Below are positions 35,668-43,368 of a stretch of 64,000 bases of DNA, one piece after another. A program made the translations under genes and the position numbers. The notes beneath the pieces were generated by a model, which was not told the DNA's origin, did no database searches, and saw nothing but the letters and a program-made list of their open reading frames with translations. Source of the DNA: Pseudomonas sp. CFII64. GTDB lineage: Bacteria; Pseudomonadota; Gammaproteobacteria; Pseudomonadales; Pseudomonadaceae. Within the stretch, counting starts at the first letter, position 1; the number at the start of each line of letters is the position of its first letter. The stretch is from contig NZ_ATLO01000051.1 of the NCBI RefSeq assembly GCF_000416235.1, positions 62,001 to 126,000 on the forward strand, in the 5' to 3' direction.

Positions 35668-36303
35668 AAGCCTCGCCCCGGAACGCTGAGCGGCGGCAAA
35701 TGCGGTGCGCTGCGCAGCACTGGCGACGGTCACATTGCCTGGATTCCAACGTTGTTGCGTGGGCGGCCCCGGGTGCACAGCGATCTGGTGCGTCAGCCGC
35801 GCAGCAGTCACCCCGCTGAAATGTGGCTGATCATCGTCGATGCGTCGGCTTCTACCCGACGTCATCAGGCATTGAGCCTGGCCAAAGGTGTGCTCACTCA
35901 AGTATTCGATGACGCCTATCGTCGCCGGGTGCGACTGGCGCTGCTGACGGCCACTGGCGGTTCGCCCCGCTGGCAACAGCAGGGCCTGAAGGCATCGAAA
36001 GCGCTGCAACCCTGGCTGGATGGCCTCGGTGCCGGCGGTGGAACGCCATTGTTCGCCGCGTTTGACCAGGCTGCCCAGTGGCTGGCCTTGCGGCAGAAGC
36101 GGTATCCAGCCGAGCAGCATAGATTGCTGGTGCTGACTGACGGTCGGGTGAAGGATCAAGCGCCGCTGGGAACATTCAGTTGCCCAGGATTATTGATCGA
36201 TATCGAGTGCGGACCTATTCGGCTGGGTCGTGCCGAGCAACTGGCTGCCCGGCTCGGGATCGAGTATCGGCATATCGAAAGCCTGGCTGATGCCGACCTT
36301 TGA
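35653..36303 (+). CDS. VWA-domain part of the cobaltochelatase (ChlD C-terminal part)
   Basis: A VWA domain with MIDAS residues DASAST in LIIVDASASTRRH, the later AGGGTPL threonine loop and LVLTDGR. It is the metal-ion-dependent interaction domain found at the C-terminus of ChlD/BchD. The only usual start codon in this frame after the stop at 35563-35565 is a TTG at 35653, without a Shine-Dalgarno and lying in the loop of a stable hairpin. I therefore think it is mainly expressed by -1 frameshifting from chlI, in which case 225 residues (35626-36303) are added to ChlI. If translated alone it has 216 residues. Confidence 0.85.
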   Translation: MGADAKPRPGTLSGGKCGALRSTGDGHIAWIPTLLRGRPRVHSDLVRQPRSSHPAEMWLIIVDASASTRRHQALSLAKGVLTQVFDDAYRRRVRLALLTATGGSPRWQQQGLKASKALQPWLDGLGAGGGTPLFAAFDQAAQWLALRQKRYPAEQHRLLVLTDGRVKDQAPLGTFSCPGLLIDIECGPIRLGRAEQLAARLGIEYRHIESLADADL

Positions 36304-36315
36304 TTCAGCTTTGAT

Positions 36316-36582
36316 TCAAGCCGGCATGGTCCACGGCTCGAGGCGATAACCTTCATTGCTGATGGCGGCGCGCGCTTGTTCGAGCAGGCTTGCCAGTTGC
36401 GCAGGGTCGGAATAGGCGCTGCGTGGGATCTGGCTGTGACCAATGCGGGTGCTGGTCCGGTCGATGACACTCAGACTCAGTTCGCCGTTTCCATCTTGTG
36501 GCGCCCACGCCACACACTTGAAGGGCTCAAAGGCGTGTCCAGCGATCAGCAATGCATCGTTGAAGCGCAGTGGGGCGTTCAT
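36316..36582 (-). CDS. Conserved hypothetical protein, 88 residues
   Basis: I do not recognise a domain. The protein begins MNAPLRFNDALLIAGHAF and ends near GYRLEPWTMPA, has balanced composition, no membrane helix and no cysteine pair. ATG at 36582 is chosen because GAGGAA lies 6 nt upstream; a TTG at 36588 also opens the frame. It converges with the VWA frame with only 12 bp between stops. Codon use looks normal for the window, supporting a real gene. Confidence 0.7.
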   Translation of the reverse strand: MNAPLRFNDALLIAGHAFEPFKCVAWAPQDGNGELSLSVIDRTSTRIGHSQIPRSAYSDPAQLASLLEQARAAISNEGYRLEPWTMPA

Positions 36583-36967
36583 GATCAATTCCTCAAATGG
36601 CCGGTAGCAAGTTCGTCGCCGTCGGTGGGCTTACCGTTCGGCTGGTTACTTGTGTTGATGCCGATTAACAGGGGTTGAGTCACATCACGCGCCTATATTT
36701 TTTGAATTTTTTACAGGTGCCACGTATTTCGCTGCCTCCAGACAAGTCGTCAACGCCAACTAACGGGCAACTAAGCCTATTGGATAACCGTTGCATTAAT
36801 GAAAATCCACGCGTTCAGTCGCCTAATTACATTTTGATCTTAGGCTTATAGTTAAACGGTACAAGTGCGTGTCAAATTTTTGCTAATGTAAGGATCGTGC
36901 ACGCCAACTGTCTGTTTATACGAAACTTTCTTCTTTAATTTTGGAATCAGGGCGCCAGGGAATTCTT
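36583..36967. other. AT-rich intergenic region upstream of the sigma-54 activator gene
   Basis: A 385-bp gap that is clearly richer in A+T than its surroundings, with runs such as TATTTTTTGAATTTTTTAC near 36691-36710 and several -10-like hexamers (TATAGT 36847-36852). It separates two divergent genes. No open frame or RNA gene is convincing. AT-richness suggests an H-NS-family (MvaT) silencing site or multiple promoters. Confidence 0.45.
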
Positions 36968-38293
36968 ATGCATGAATCGGCACCACCGCGACGTCTATTA
37001 ATTGTTGATCCATGCGATGACTGTCACCAGCTCATTCCGGTTCTGCGCGCTGCAGGCTGGGACGTCGACAGCAGCACTCTAGAGTCTGCCATCGGCCGCA
37101 GCTGTGATGTGGGCCTGATTCGCTTGATGCCTTATCACTTCGACCACCCCGAGTTGGTCAAGGAGCTTATTACACGCAGCCACACTGAGTGGATCGCTGT
37201 GCTTACACCCGATGATCTGCGCCGGGAAAAAATCGGAGACTTTGTCTGCGAATGGTTCTTCGACTTCCATACGCTGCCCTTTGATGTGGCCCGCATGCAG
37301 GTAACCTTGGGCCGTGCATTCGGTATGGCGCGGTTGCGGTCTCAGGGCAGTACTTATGTGTCGGGTCAGGAACACGAGATGCTCGGCGAAAGTCGGCCAA
37401 TTCGTGAATTGCGCAGATTGTTGAGCAAACTGGCACCCACTGAATCGCCGGTGCTGATTCGTGGTGAAAGTGGAACCGGCAAAGAGCTGATCGCGCGCAC
37501 GCTGCACATGCAGTCGCATCGCCGGCATAAACCTTTCGTTGCGATCAATTGCGGCGCCATTCCGGAGCATTTGATGCATGCGGAGTTGTTTGGCTACGAA
37601 CAGGGGGCATTCGAAGGGGCTACCGAGCGCAAGATTGGTCAGATTGAAGCGGCTGATGGCGGAACGTTGTTTCTCGATGACATCGGCGATTTGCCCATGG
37701 ACCTGCAGGCCAATTTGCTGAGGTTCCTGCAGGAGAGGCATATCGAGCGTATCGGTGGTGGTGAACCGATCCCGGTTGATATCCGGGTGCTGGCGGCAAC
37801 GCATGTCGACCTTGAAGCGGCCATTCGCAAAAAGCGTTTTCGCGAAGATCTGTACTACCGGCTTAATGTCTTGCAGGTCGGAACGGCGCCGTTGCGCGAG
37901 CGGCATGGCGACCTCGCGTTGTTGGCCAACCATTTCGCCCATTTCTACAGCCAGGAAACCGGCCGTCGGGCGCGCAACTTCAGTCAGGACGCATTGATTG
38001 CCATGGGCAAGCATGACTGGCCAGGCAATGTGCGGGAACTGGCAAATCGGGTGCGGCGCGGCCTGGTCCTGGCCGAAGGTCGGCAGATCGAAGCCTCTGA
38101 TCTGGGCTTGATGGGTGAAGACGAAGCAGTGACCAGCATGGGCACCCTGGATGACTACAAATCCCGGGCTGAGCGTCAGGCGCTGTGTGACGTGCTGACC
38201 CGCCACAGCGACAACCTCAGCGTTGCGGCCAAGGTTCTGGGCGTATCGCGTCCAACGTTTTACCGATTGCTGCACAAACACCAGATTCGATGA
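36968..38293 (+). CDS. Sigma-54 AAA+ activator with receiver-like N-domain and GAFEGA loop
   Basis: A 441-residue enhancer-binding protein. The N-terminal domain (about 1-125) is receiver-like (LLIVDPCDDCHQLIPVL) but resembles the VpsR/FleQ type without a usual phospho-acceptor. The AAA+ domain has Walker A GESGTGKE, Walker B GGTLFLDDIGDLP, and the sigma-54 contact loop reads GAFEGA instead of GAFTGA. The C-terminal Fis-type helix-turn-helix is LSVAAKVLGVSRPTFYRLL. ATG at 36968 has AGGG about 8 nt upstream. The loop change suggests that it may act without sigma-54, as some FleQ-like regulators do. Confidence 0.88.
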   Translation: MHESAPPRRLLIVDPCDDCHQLIPVLRAAGWDVDSSTLESAIGRSCDVGLIRLMPYHFDHPELVKELITRSHTEWIAVLTPDDLRREKIGDFVCEWFFDFHTLPFDVARMQVTLGRAFGMARLRSQGSTYVSGQEHEMLGESRPIRELRRLLSKLAPTESPVLIRGESGTGKELIARTLHMQSHRRHKPFVAINCGAIPEHLMHAELFGYEQGAFEGATERKIGQIEAADGGTLFLDDIGDLPMDLQANLLRFLQERHIERIGGGEPIPVDIRVLAATHVDLEAAIRKKRFREDLYYRLNVLQVGTAPLRERHGDLALLANHFAHFYSQETGRRARNFSQDALIAMGKHDWPGNVRELANRVRRGLVLAEGRQIEASDLGLMGEDEAVTSMGTLDDYKSRAERQALCDVLTRHSDNLSVAAKVLGVSRPTFYRLLHKHQIR

Positions 38294-38319
38294 TGCGTTG
38301 GGGTATTTACGCCGGGCAA

Positions 38320-38847
38320 TCAGTCGCCAGCGAGCAGTCCCCGAACAGCTGCGAAAGCCTGTATCCGCCGATTGACCCAATCTCCGCTAATCACTTCGTA
38401 AGGCTGCTCATGCGCTTGCAGCCATTGCTGGCTGAGTGAAAAGAACGCCTGGCGTGACGCAAGCTCTGGCTGACAGCGTTGGCCGTCGCTGATCCAGTCG
38501 ACTCCTTCGGGTGCCAGCAACAGATGAAGGTCGTAACGGCGTTGCAGTAATTGCTGCTCTATCCAGGCCGGACAATCCCCGAACAACGCGTGACTCCAAA
38601 GCATATTGCTCAGCAGGTGCGTGTCGAGAATGACCAGCGCGCAGGCGGTAGCGCGGGCGGCATCTTCTCGGTCCAGTTGTCCTTGAGCGATAGCCGGGAT
38701 ATCTGCGTAAACCGTGTCGCGCTGCTGTTCTTCAATAAAGTCACGGACGTACTCGTCCACCACAACACCGCCAAAGTGGCGCTGTATTTCGGCGGCCAGC
38801 CAGCTTTTGCCACTGGATTCGGGGCCGGCAAGCACCAGAACCTTCAT
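38320..38847 (-). CDS. NadR-like nicotinamide riboside kinase (AAA family ATPase)
   Basis: A 175-residue P-loop kinase corresponding to the C-terminal ribosylnicotinamide kinase domain of NadR. Walker A GPESSGKSW starts the protein (MKVLVLAGPESSGKS), followed by VVDEYVRDFIEEQ and LVILDTHLLSN. It phosphorylates imported nicotinamide riboside to NMN. The start overlaps the pnuC stop as ATGA, so transporter and kinase are coupled. The NMN adenylyltransferase and DNA-binding domains of enterobacterial NadR are absent. Confidence 0.9.
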   Translation of the reverse strand: MKVLVLAGPESSGKSWLAAEIQRHFGGVVVDEYVRDFIEEQQRDTVYADIPAIAQGQLDREDAARATACALVILDTHLLSNMLWSHALFGDCPAWIEQQLLQRRYDLHLLLAPEGVDWISDGQRCQPELASRQAFFSLSQQWLQAHEQPYEVISGDWVNRRIQAFAAVRGLLAGD

Positions 38848-39407
38848 TGAGCAAGCGCCGGAGTGCGATGCCATTCGCGCCAACCCTGGATCGCCAGGAG
38901 CAGGAACATCCCGTAGAGCGCAGCGGTCACGTACAGCTCCTTGTAGACGAACAGACCGACAAAAATGACATCGATGACAATCCACAATGGCCAGCATTGC
39001 ACGCGCTTTTGTGCCATCCAGACCTGAGCCACCAGGCTAAAACCCGTCAGCGCCGCATCCAGCCAGGGTTGTGCCGCATCGGTGAAGTTTGCCATGAGCG
39101 CGCCCAATACCAGGCTCACGACCACCCCCAAACCCAGGCCGATGAAAACGCTGCCCGATGGCAGCCAGGTTATCGCTCGTATCTGGAGTGTAGGGCCACG
39201 GCGGGTCCATTGCAGCCAGCCGTAGACTTGCAGCGCGGCATAGATCACTTGCAGCAGCACGTTGGAATACAGCTTGATGTCATAAAAAATCCAGCTGTAG
39301 ATCAATACCATCACCAGACCGATAGGCCAGCACCATGCATTCTGTTTGACTGTCAGCCAGACAGCGATTACGCCCAAGGCTGCGGCGAACAGTTCAAGAG
39401 GGGACAT
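38844..39407 (-). CDS. pnuC: Nicotinamide riboside transporter PnuC
   Basis: A 187-residue membrane protein with about seven helices. PnuC takes up nicotinamide riboside by facilitated diffusion, driven by its phosphorylation. Family tryptophan motifs are visible: NAWCWPIGLVMVLIYSWIF and CWPLWIVIDVIFVGLFVYK, where the Trp residues line the substrate site. ATG at 39407 is preceded by AAGGAG at 7 nt. It is coupled to the kinase gene. Confidence 0.93.
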   Translation of the reverse strand: MSPLELFAAALGVIAVWLTVKQNAWCWPIGLVMVLIYSWIFYDIKLYSNVLLQVIYAALQVYGWLQWTRRGPTLQIRAITWLPSGSVFIGLGLGVVVSLVLGALMANFTDAAQPWLDAALTGFSLVAQVWMAQKRVQCWPLWIVIDVIFVGLFVYKELYVTAALYGMFLLLAIQGWREWHRTPALAQ

Positions 39408-39601
39408 TGGTACTCCTTGGCGATGAAGAAAAACGCGGGGGATTGTAAGCGGATATCGAACGATCAGGCAGACTTTGCTGCGCGGGACACAGGTCGCAAG
39501 CCAGGAATGCGGCATCGATAGACTCCGCCACACATTGAGCCGCAAAACGTCAACGCCTGTGCGCCAGGTTTCAATGCAAGCGCAGCGGCCATAAGGTCTG
39601 C

Positions 39602-39649
39602 TAGCATCGCCACGCCTCGCACCGGAAGCAACGCCAAGTTCCGGTTTTT
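39602..39649 (+). promoter_or_regulatory. Terminator-like hairpin in the uppP leader region
   Basis: An extended -10-like element TGCTAGCAT (39599-39607) is followed at 39621-39645 by a 7-bp stem (ACCGGAA with TTCCGGT, 11-base loop) and five T. No plus-strand gene lies upstream, so it could be an attenuator of uppP, or the end of a small RNA. The rest of the 334-bp gap 39408-39741 shows nothing else I can name. Confidence 0.35.
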
Positions 39650-39741
39650 ACGGGGTTTTCACATTGAACCGGGCATATTCGCGACCGGATTGAATTCGAC
39701 AATTTTTAGAGGCCTGCTTCGAGCATTGCTTCACTGGGGGA

Positions 39742-40575
39742 ATGATGGATCTTTGGACCGCCGCGCAGGCATTGATTCTCGGGGTAGTGGAGGGTTTGAC
39801 AGAGTTTCTGCCCATTTCCAGCACTGGACATCAGATCATTGTCGCTGACTTGATCGACTTCGGTGGTGAGCGGGCCATGGCGTTCAACATCATCATTCAG
39901 CTCGGCGCAATTCTGGCGGTGGTCTGGGAGTTCCGGCGCAAGATTCTTGATGTGATCATCGGTTTGCCCAAGCAACGCGAGGCGCAGCGTTTCACCCTCA
40001 ATCTGTTCATCGCATTCCTGCCTGCGGTGGTGCTGGGGGTGATTTTCGCGGATCTGATTCATGAATATCTGTTTAACCCCATCACTGTTGCCACGGCGCT
40101 GGTAATAGGCGGCGTGATCATGCTGTGGGCTGAACGCCGGGAGCATGTCATCCGCGCCTACAGCGTGGACGAAATGACCTGGGTCGACGCCCTGAAAGTC
40201 GGGATGGCCCAGTGTCTGGCGATGATTCCAGGGACTTCGCGCTCAGGGTCGACGATCATCGGTGGCCTGTTGTTCGGCTTGTCGCGCAAGACCGCCACCG
40301 AGTTTTCGTTCTTCCTGGCGATGCCGACGATGGTCGGCGCTGCGGTGTATTCGGCATACAAGTACCGCGACCTGTTCCGCCCGGATGACTTCCCGGTGTT
40401 CGCCATCGGATTCATCACCTCGTTTGTCTTCGCCATGATCGCTGTGCGCGGTTTGCTGAAATTCATCGCCAGTCACAGCTATGCCGTGTTTGCATGGTAT
40501 CGAATCGCTTTCGGTCTGCTGATTCTGGCTACCTGGCAGTTCGGTTGGGTGGACTGGACTTCGGTCAAAGGCTGA
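39742..40575 (+). CDS. uppP: Undecaprenyl-diphosphatase (BacA/UppP)
   Basis: A 277-residue polytopic membrane enzyme that dephosphorylates undecaprenyl diphosphate in the periplasmic leaflet to recycle the lipid carrier of peptidoglycan and O-antigen; overexpression gives bacitracin resistance. The two inverted signature motifs are GVVEGLTEFLPISSTGH (residues 14-30) and PGTSRSGSTI. Two adjacent ATG codons begin the gene; GGGGGAA precedes them. It is followed 8 nt later by the DUF1294 gene. Confidence 0.95.
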   Translation: MMDLWTAAQALILGVVEGLTEFLPISSTGHQIIVADLIDFGGERAMAFNIIIQLGAILAVVWEFRRKILDVIIGLPKQREAQRFTLNLFIAFLPAVVLGVIFADLIHEYLFNPITVATALVIGGVIMLWAERREHVIRAYSVDEMTWVDALKVGMAQCLAMIPGTSRSGSTIIGGLLFGLSRKTATEFSFFLAMPTMVGAAVYSAYKYRDLFRPDDFPVFAIGFITSFVFAMIAVRGLLKFIASHSYAVFAWYRIAFGLLILATWQFGWVDWTSVKG

Positions 40576-40583
40576 TAACCACA

Positions 40584-41027
40584 ATGCAAGCGCCTAACCC
40601 GCCAGGAAACAGGAACAACGCCGAAGCCGCTCGGGCCAGGCGTTCCATGCAGTTCCCGAAACTCAAGCTGATTATTTTGATCCTGGTCTGCGCGGTACCG
40701 TTTTTCGGTGCCCTGTCGATGCTGCTGCAGGGATCGTGGCTACCTTCGGCTGTCTATCTGGGCATGAGCCTGCTGACGTTCGGCCTGTATTGGCGCGACA
40801 AGCGTCAAGCCCGGCTGGATGGCTGGCGCACGCCCGAGAAAGTCCTCCATGGCGCCGAGTTGCTGGGCGGTTGGCCGGGTGCACTGTTGGCGCAGCAGGT
40901 GTTCCGGCACAAGACGCGCAAGATCAGTTACCAACTGGTGTTCTGGCTGATCATCCTCCTGCATCAAGTGGTGTGGATCGACCGGGTATTCCTGGGCGGT
41001 AATTTCCTGGCCAGGCACTTTTACTGA
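40584..41027 (+). CDS. DUF1294 membrane protein
   Basis: A 147-residue protein with a basic N-terminus followed by about three to four membrane helices. The DUF1294 signature is visible as GLYWRDKRQARLDGWRTPEKVLH-like spacing, ending LELLGGWPGALLAQQVFRHK-type motif (here AELLGGWPGALL) and KISYQLVFW. ATG at 40584 lacks a good ribosome binding site; ATG at 40647 is an alternative that keeps the whole domain. Function unknown. Confidence 0.85.
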   Translation: MQAPNPPGNRNNAEAARARRSMQFPKLKLIILILVCAVPFFGALSMLLQGSWLPSAVYLGMSLLTFGLYWRDKRQARLDGWRTPEKVLHGAELLGGWPGALLAQQVFRHKTRKISYQLVFWLIILLHQVVWIDRVFLGGNFLARHFY

Positions 41028-41034
41028 TCAGCGA

Positions 41035-41379
41035 TCAGAACTTCAGTGCGACTTGCAGACGCTTGGGCAGCCGGCTCACCACCAACTGGTGCGAACGCGT
41101 CAGCAAGTCCTGCAGTTCGGCGTCGCTGAGGGAGTAGGGCACCGCCACGCTGATCCAGTAGGCCCGTGCCAGGTAGGGCGCCGGACGAATGCCTGGACGG
41201 TCGACGTAGCCCAGGAACAGTTCCGGCGCGACCTTGAATGACAGACCTTTGCCTGCAAGGTCCATGACTGCGAACATCTTGTTCTCGGCTATCGAGAACA
41301 CTCGTGTCCCGCCCCATTTGTAATCTTCGCGAGCGCCTGGCAGCTGCAGGCAAAATTGCGCGACTTCTTCTATCTGCAT
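41035..41379 (-). CDS. MmcQ/YjbR family protein
   Basis: A 114-residue protein of the MmcQ/YjbR family, small CyaY-like folds annotated as DNA-binding, with unclear role. The family pattern is seen in LPGAREDYKWGGTRVFSI, MFAVMDLAGKGLSFKV and the C-terminal SHQLVVSRLPKR. ATG at 41379 is preceded by GGAGAT. It converges with the DUF1294 gene and lies just downstream of the LysR gene on the same strand (23 nt). Confidence 0.9.
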   Translation of the reverse strand: MQIEEVAQFCLQLPGAREDYKWGGTRVFSIAENKMFAVMDLAGKGLSFKVAPELFLGYVDRPGIRPAPYLARAYWISVAVPYSLSDAELQDLLTRSHQLVVSRLPKRLQVALKF

Positions 41380-41402
41380 AACGATCTCCGGCGCACGCGG
41401 GC

Positions 41403-42308
41403 TCAAGCGCAGCCTGTCTCTTGGGTGAAGGACTCAGTGACGTGATCGATCCAGGCCCGAACCGCAGGCAGCATGCCACGTCGCTGAGTGTAAGCGGCCT
41501 GGAGATTGCCGCCCGGGAGCGACCAGTCGGGCAGCAACCGGATCAACTGCCCGCTGGCCAACTCCTCGTGGCAATTCATCATCGGCAACATCGTTATCCC
41601 GAGTCCGCGTAATGCAGCGCTTTTGCGAATCGGAAAATCATCGACGACCAGACGTGGTTCCAGGGCAATTTCGACGCGTTGGCCGTCCAGGTGTTGCAAC
41701 CGGAAGTGAACCCTGCGGTCCGCTTCGACAGCGCCCAGCACCGGCAGGCTGGCGAGATCCGCCGGGACGTGAATGGCGATGCCCTCCAGCAGCGCGGGGG
41801 AAGCGACCAGCGCGACATGAGCGACTGACAACTGGCGAACGATCAGGCTTGGGTCTTCATCACCGATATCGCGTACGCGCAACGCCACATCGATAGCTTC
41901 GTTGACCAGGTCGACGCGCCGATTGACCAGCAGCATTTCGAGCTGGACATGGGGGTGTCGCAACAGAAACTCATCGATCACCGAAGCCAGGTTCCAGTGA
42001 ACCATGCCCACCGGGCAGGAAACCCGCAATCGCCCGCGTGGCTCCGCAGACAGGGATGCGACCGCTTCATCGGCCATTTCCGCCTCCAGCAGCATTGCCT
42101 GGCAATGGCTCAAATAGCGTTCGCCCACCGCAGTAAGCGCCAGTTTGCGGGTGGTGCGTTGTAGCAGACTGACATTCAGGCGGGTTTCCAGCTCGGCAAT
42201 GCGCCGTGACAATCGCGACTTTGGAATACCTAATAGGCGCCCGGCGGCCGCAAAACCGCCAGCCTCGACCACTTTAACGAAGTAATAAAGATCATTGAGA
42301 TCCTGCAT
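41403..42308 (-). CDS. LysR family transcriptional regulator
   Basis: A 301-residue LysR-type regulator. The winged helix-turn-helix is at 1-60 (GGFAAAGRLLGIPKSRLSRRIAELE), followed by the effector-binding domain typical of the CrgA/AaeR-like subgroup (GRLRVSCPVGMVHWNLASVIDEFL). It is transcribed divergently from azoR across 128 bp, and LysR proteins of this type commonly control the adjacent azoreductase/quinone reductase gene in response to electrophiles (inference). Confidence 0.94.
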   Translation of the reverse strand: MQDLNDLYYFVKVVEAGGFAAAGRLLGIPKSRLSRRIAELETRLNVSLLQRTTRKLALTAVGERYLSHCQAMLLEAEMADEAVASLSAEPRGRLRVSCPVGMVHWNLASVIDEFLLRHPHVQLEMLLVNRRVDLVNEAIDVALRVRDIGDEDPSLIVRQLSVAHVALVASPALLEGIAIHVPADLASLPVLGAVEADRRVHFRLQHLDGQRVEIALEPRLVVDDFPIRKSAALRGLGITMLPMMNCHEELASGQLIRLLPDWSLPGGNLQAAYTQRRGMLPAVRAWIDHVTESFTQETGCA

Positions 42309-42436
42309 GTGCGTTCCGATTGTTCTATAGATGGGACGAACTATCGCATTTATGCCGACTAATCAGCCATTGGTTTGCGCTGTAGGATTATCCCACTTGA
42401 TCGCCAAGCGGCGATTCTCCACTTGGGAAGCACGTT

Positions 42437-43048
42437 ATGAAACTTTTGCACATCGACTCCAGCATCCTCGGCGATCACTCCGCTTCGCGTCAGCTCAGCC
42501 GCGCCGTTGTTGAGGCCTTCCAGGCCGGTGAAGCCGACACCCAGGTCACTTATCGTGATCTGGCCAGTGATGCCCTGAACCATTTTTCCGCTTCGAGCCT
42601 CGCTGCCGCCGGCACGCCGCTGGAAGGCCGTGACGTCGCGCAGAAACAGGAAGTGGATGGCAACGAAGCCACGTTGCAGGAATTTATCGACGCTGACGTC
42701 GTAGTCATCGGCGCACCGATGTACAACTTCACCATTCCAAGCCAGCTCAAAGCCTGGATCGACCGCATCAGCGTCGCCGGCCGTACTTTCCGTTACAGCG
42801 AAGCCGGCCCGGAAGGCCTGTGCGGCGGCAAGCAGGTGATCATTGTTTCCACGGCAGGTGGCCTGCATCAGGGTCAGCCTAGCAGCGTCGGTCATGAAGA
42901 CTACCTGCGTTTGCTGTTCGGTTTCATCGGCGTCACCGACCTCAAATTCGTGTTTGCCCATGGTCTGGCCTACGGCGACGAGCCGCGCGCGAATGCTATC
43001 AGCAGCGCCCGGAAGCTGATTGCTGAAGAGTTGTTCGCAGTCGCCTGA
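42437..43048 (+). CDS. azoR: FMN-dependent NADH:quinone oxidoreductase / azoreductase
   Basis: A 203-residue AzoR-type flavodoxin-fold enzyme. It reduces quinones and azo compounds with NAD(P)H. Family segments are LLHIDSSILGDHSASRQLS (FMN phosphate loop), GAPMYNFTIPSQLKAWIDR and the STAGG loop, followed by DLKFVFAHGL. ATG at 42437. It is divergent from the LysR gene and ends at a strong terminator. Confidence 0.95.
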   Translation: MKLLHIDSSILGDHSASRQLSRAVVEAFQAGEADTQVTYRDLASDALNHFSASSLAAAGTPLEGRDVAQKQEVDGNEATLQEFIDADVVVIGAPMYNFTIPSQLKAWIDRISVAGRTFRYSEAGPEGLCGGKQVIIVSTAGGLHQGQPSSVGHEDYLRLLFGFIGVTDLKFVFAHGLAYGDEPRANAISSARKLIAEELFAVA

Positions 43049-43060
43049 TCGCTGAGCTGA

Positions 43061-43099
43061 AAAAAACCCCAACGATCACATCGGGCGTTGGGGTTTTTT
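43061..43099. terminator. Bidirectional rho-independent terminator after azoR
   Basis: ACCCCAACG (43066-43074) pairs with CGTTGGGGT (43086-43094), flanked by A- and T-runs of five or six on either side. Confidence 0.9.
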
Positions 43100-43368
43100 G
43101 TTGCGCGATAACCGGGACGGTTGGAGACTCATGGTCGCGACTGGCACAAGGCTGTTGTGGGAGAGGACTTGTCCTCGATCGAGCCCGGATCCACCTCGTA
43201 ATCATTCTCGCGAGCGAGCCTCCAACGGGTAGCTGCGAGGTTATTTGCGGCTTCAAGTTTATTTCCATTTCGTTGGCCCGGCTTATGCACTATTTCCCCT
43301 AAAGCGACTCTCATTCGTATATACGCCAACAGGCGTGGGTCGATGTAGAGCCAAGGTAGGGTGTTGTC
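43100..43368. repeat. Intergenic region with a degenerate REP element
   Basis: GTTGTGGGAGAGGACTTGTC at about 43153-43172 and CTCGCGAGCGAGCCTCCAA at about 43207-43225 resemble degraded inverted copies of a Pseudomonas REP core. No gene seen here. The hydrolase gene downstream must have its promoter in 43230-43360, where I see no strong consensus. Confidence 0.4.
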
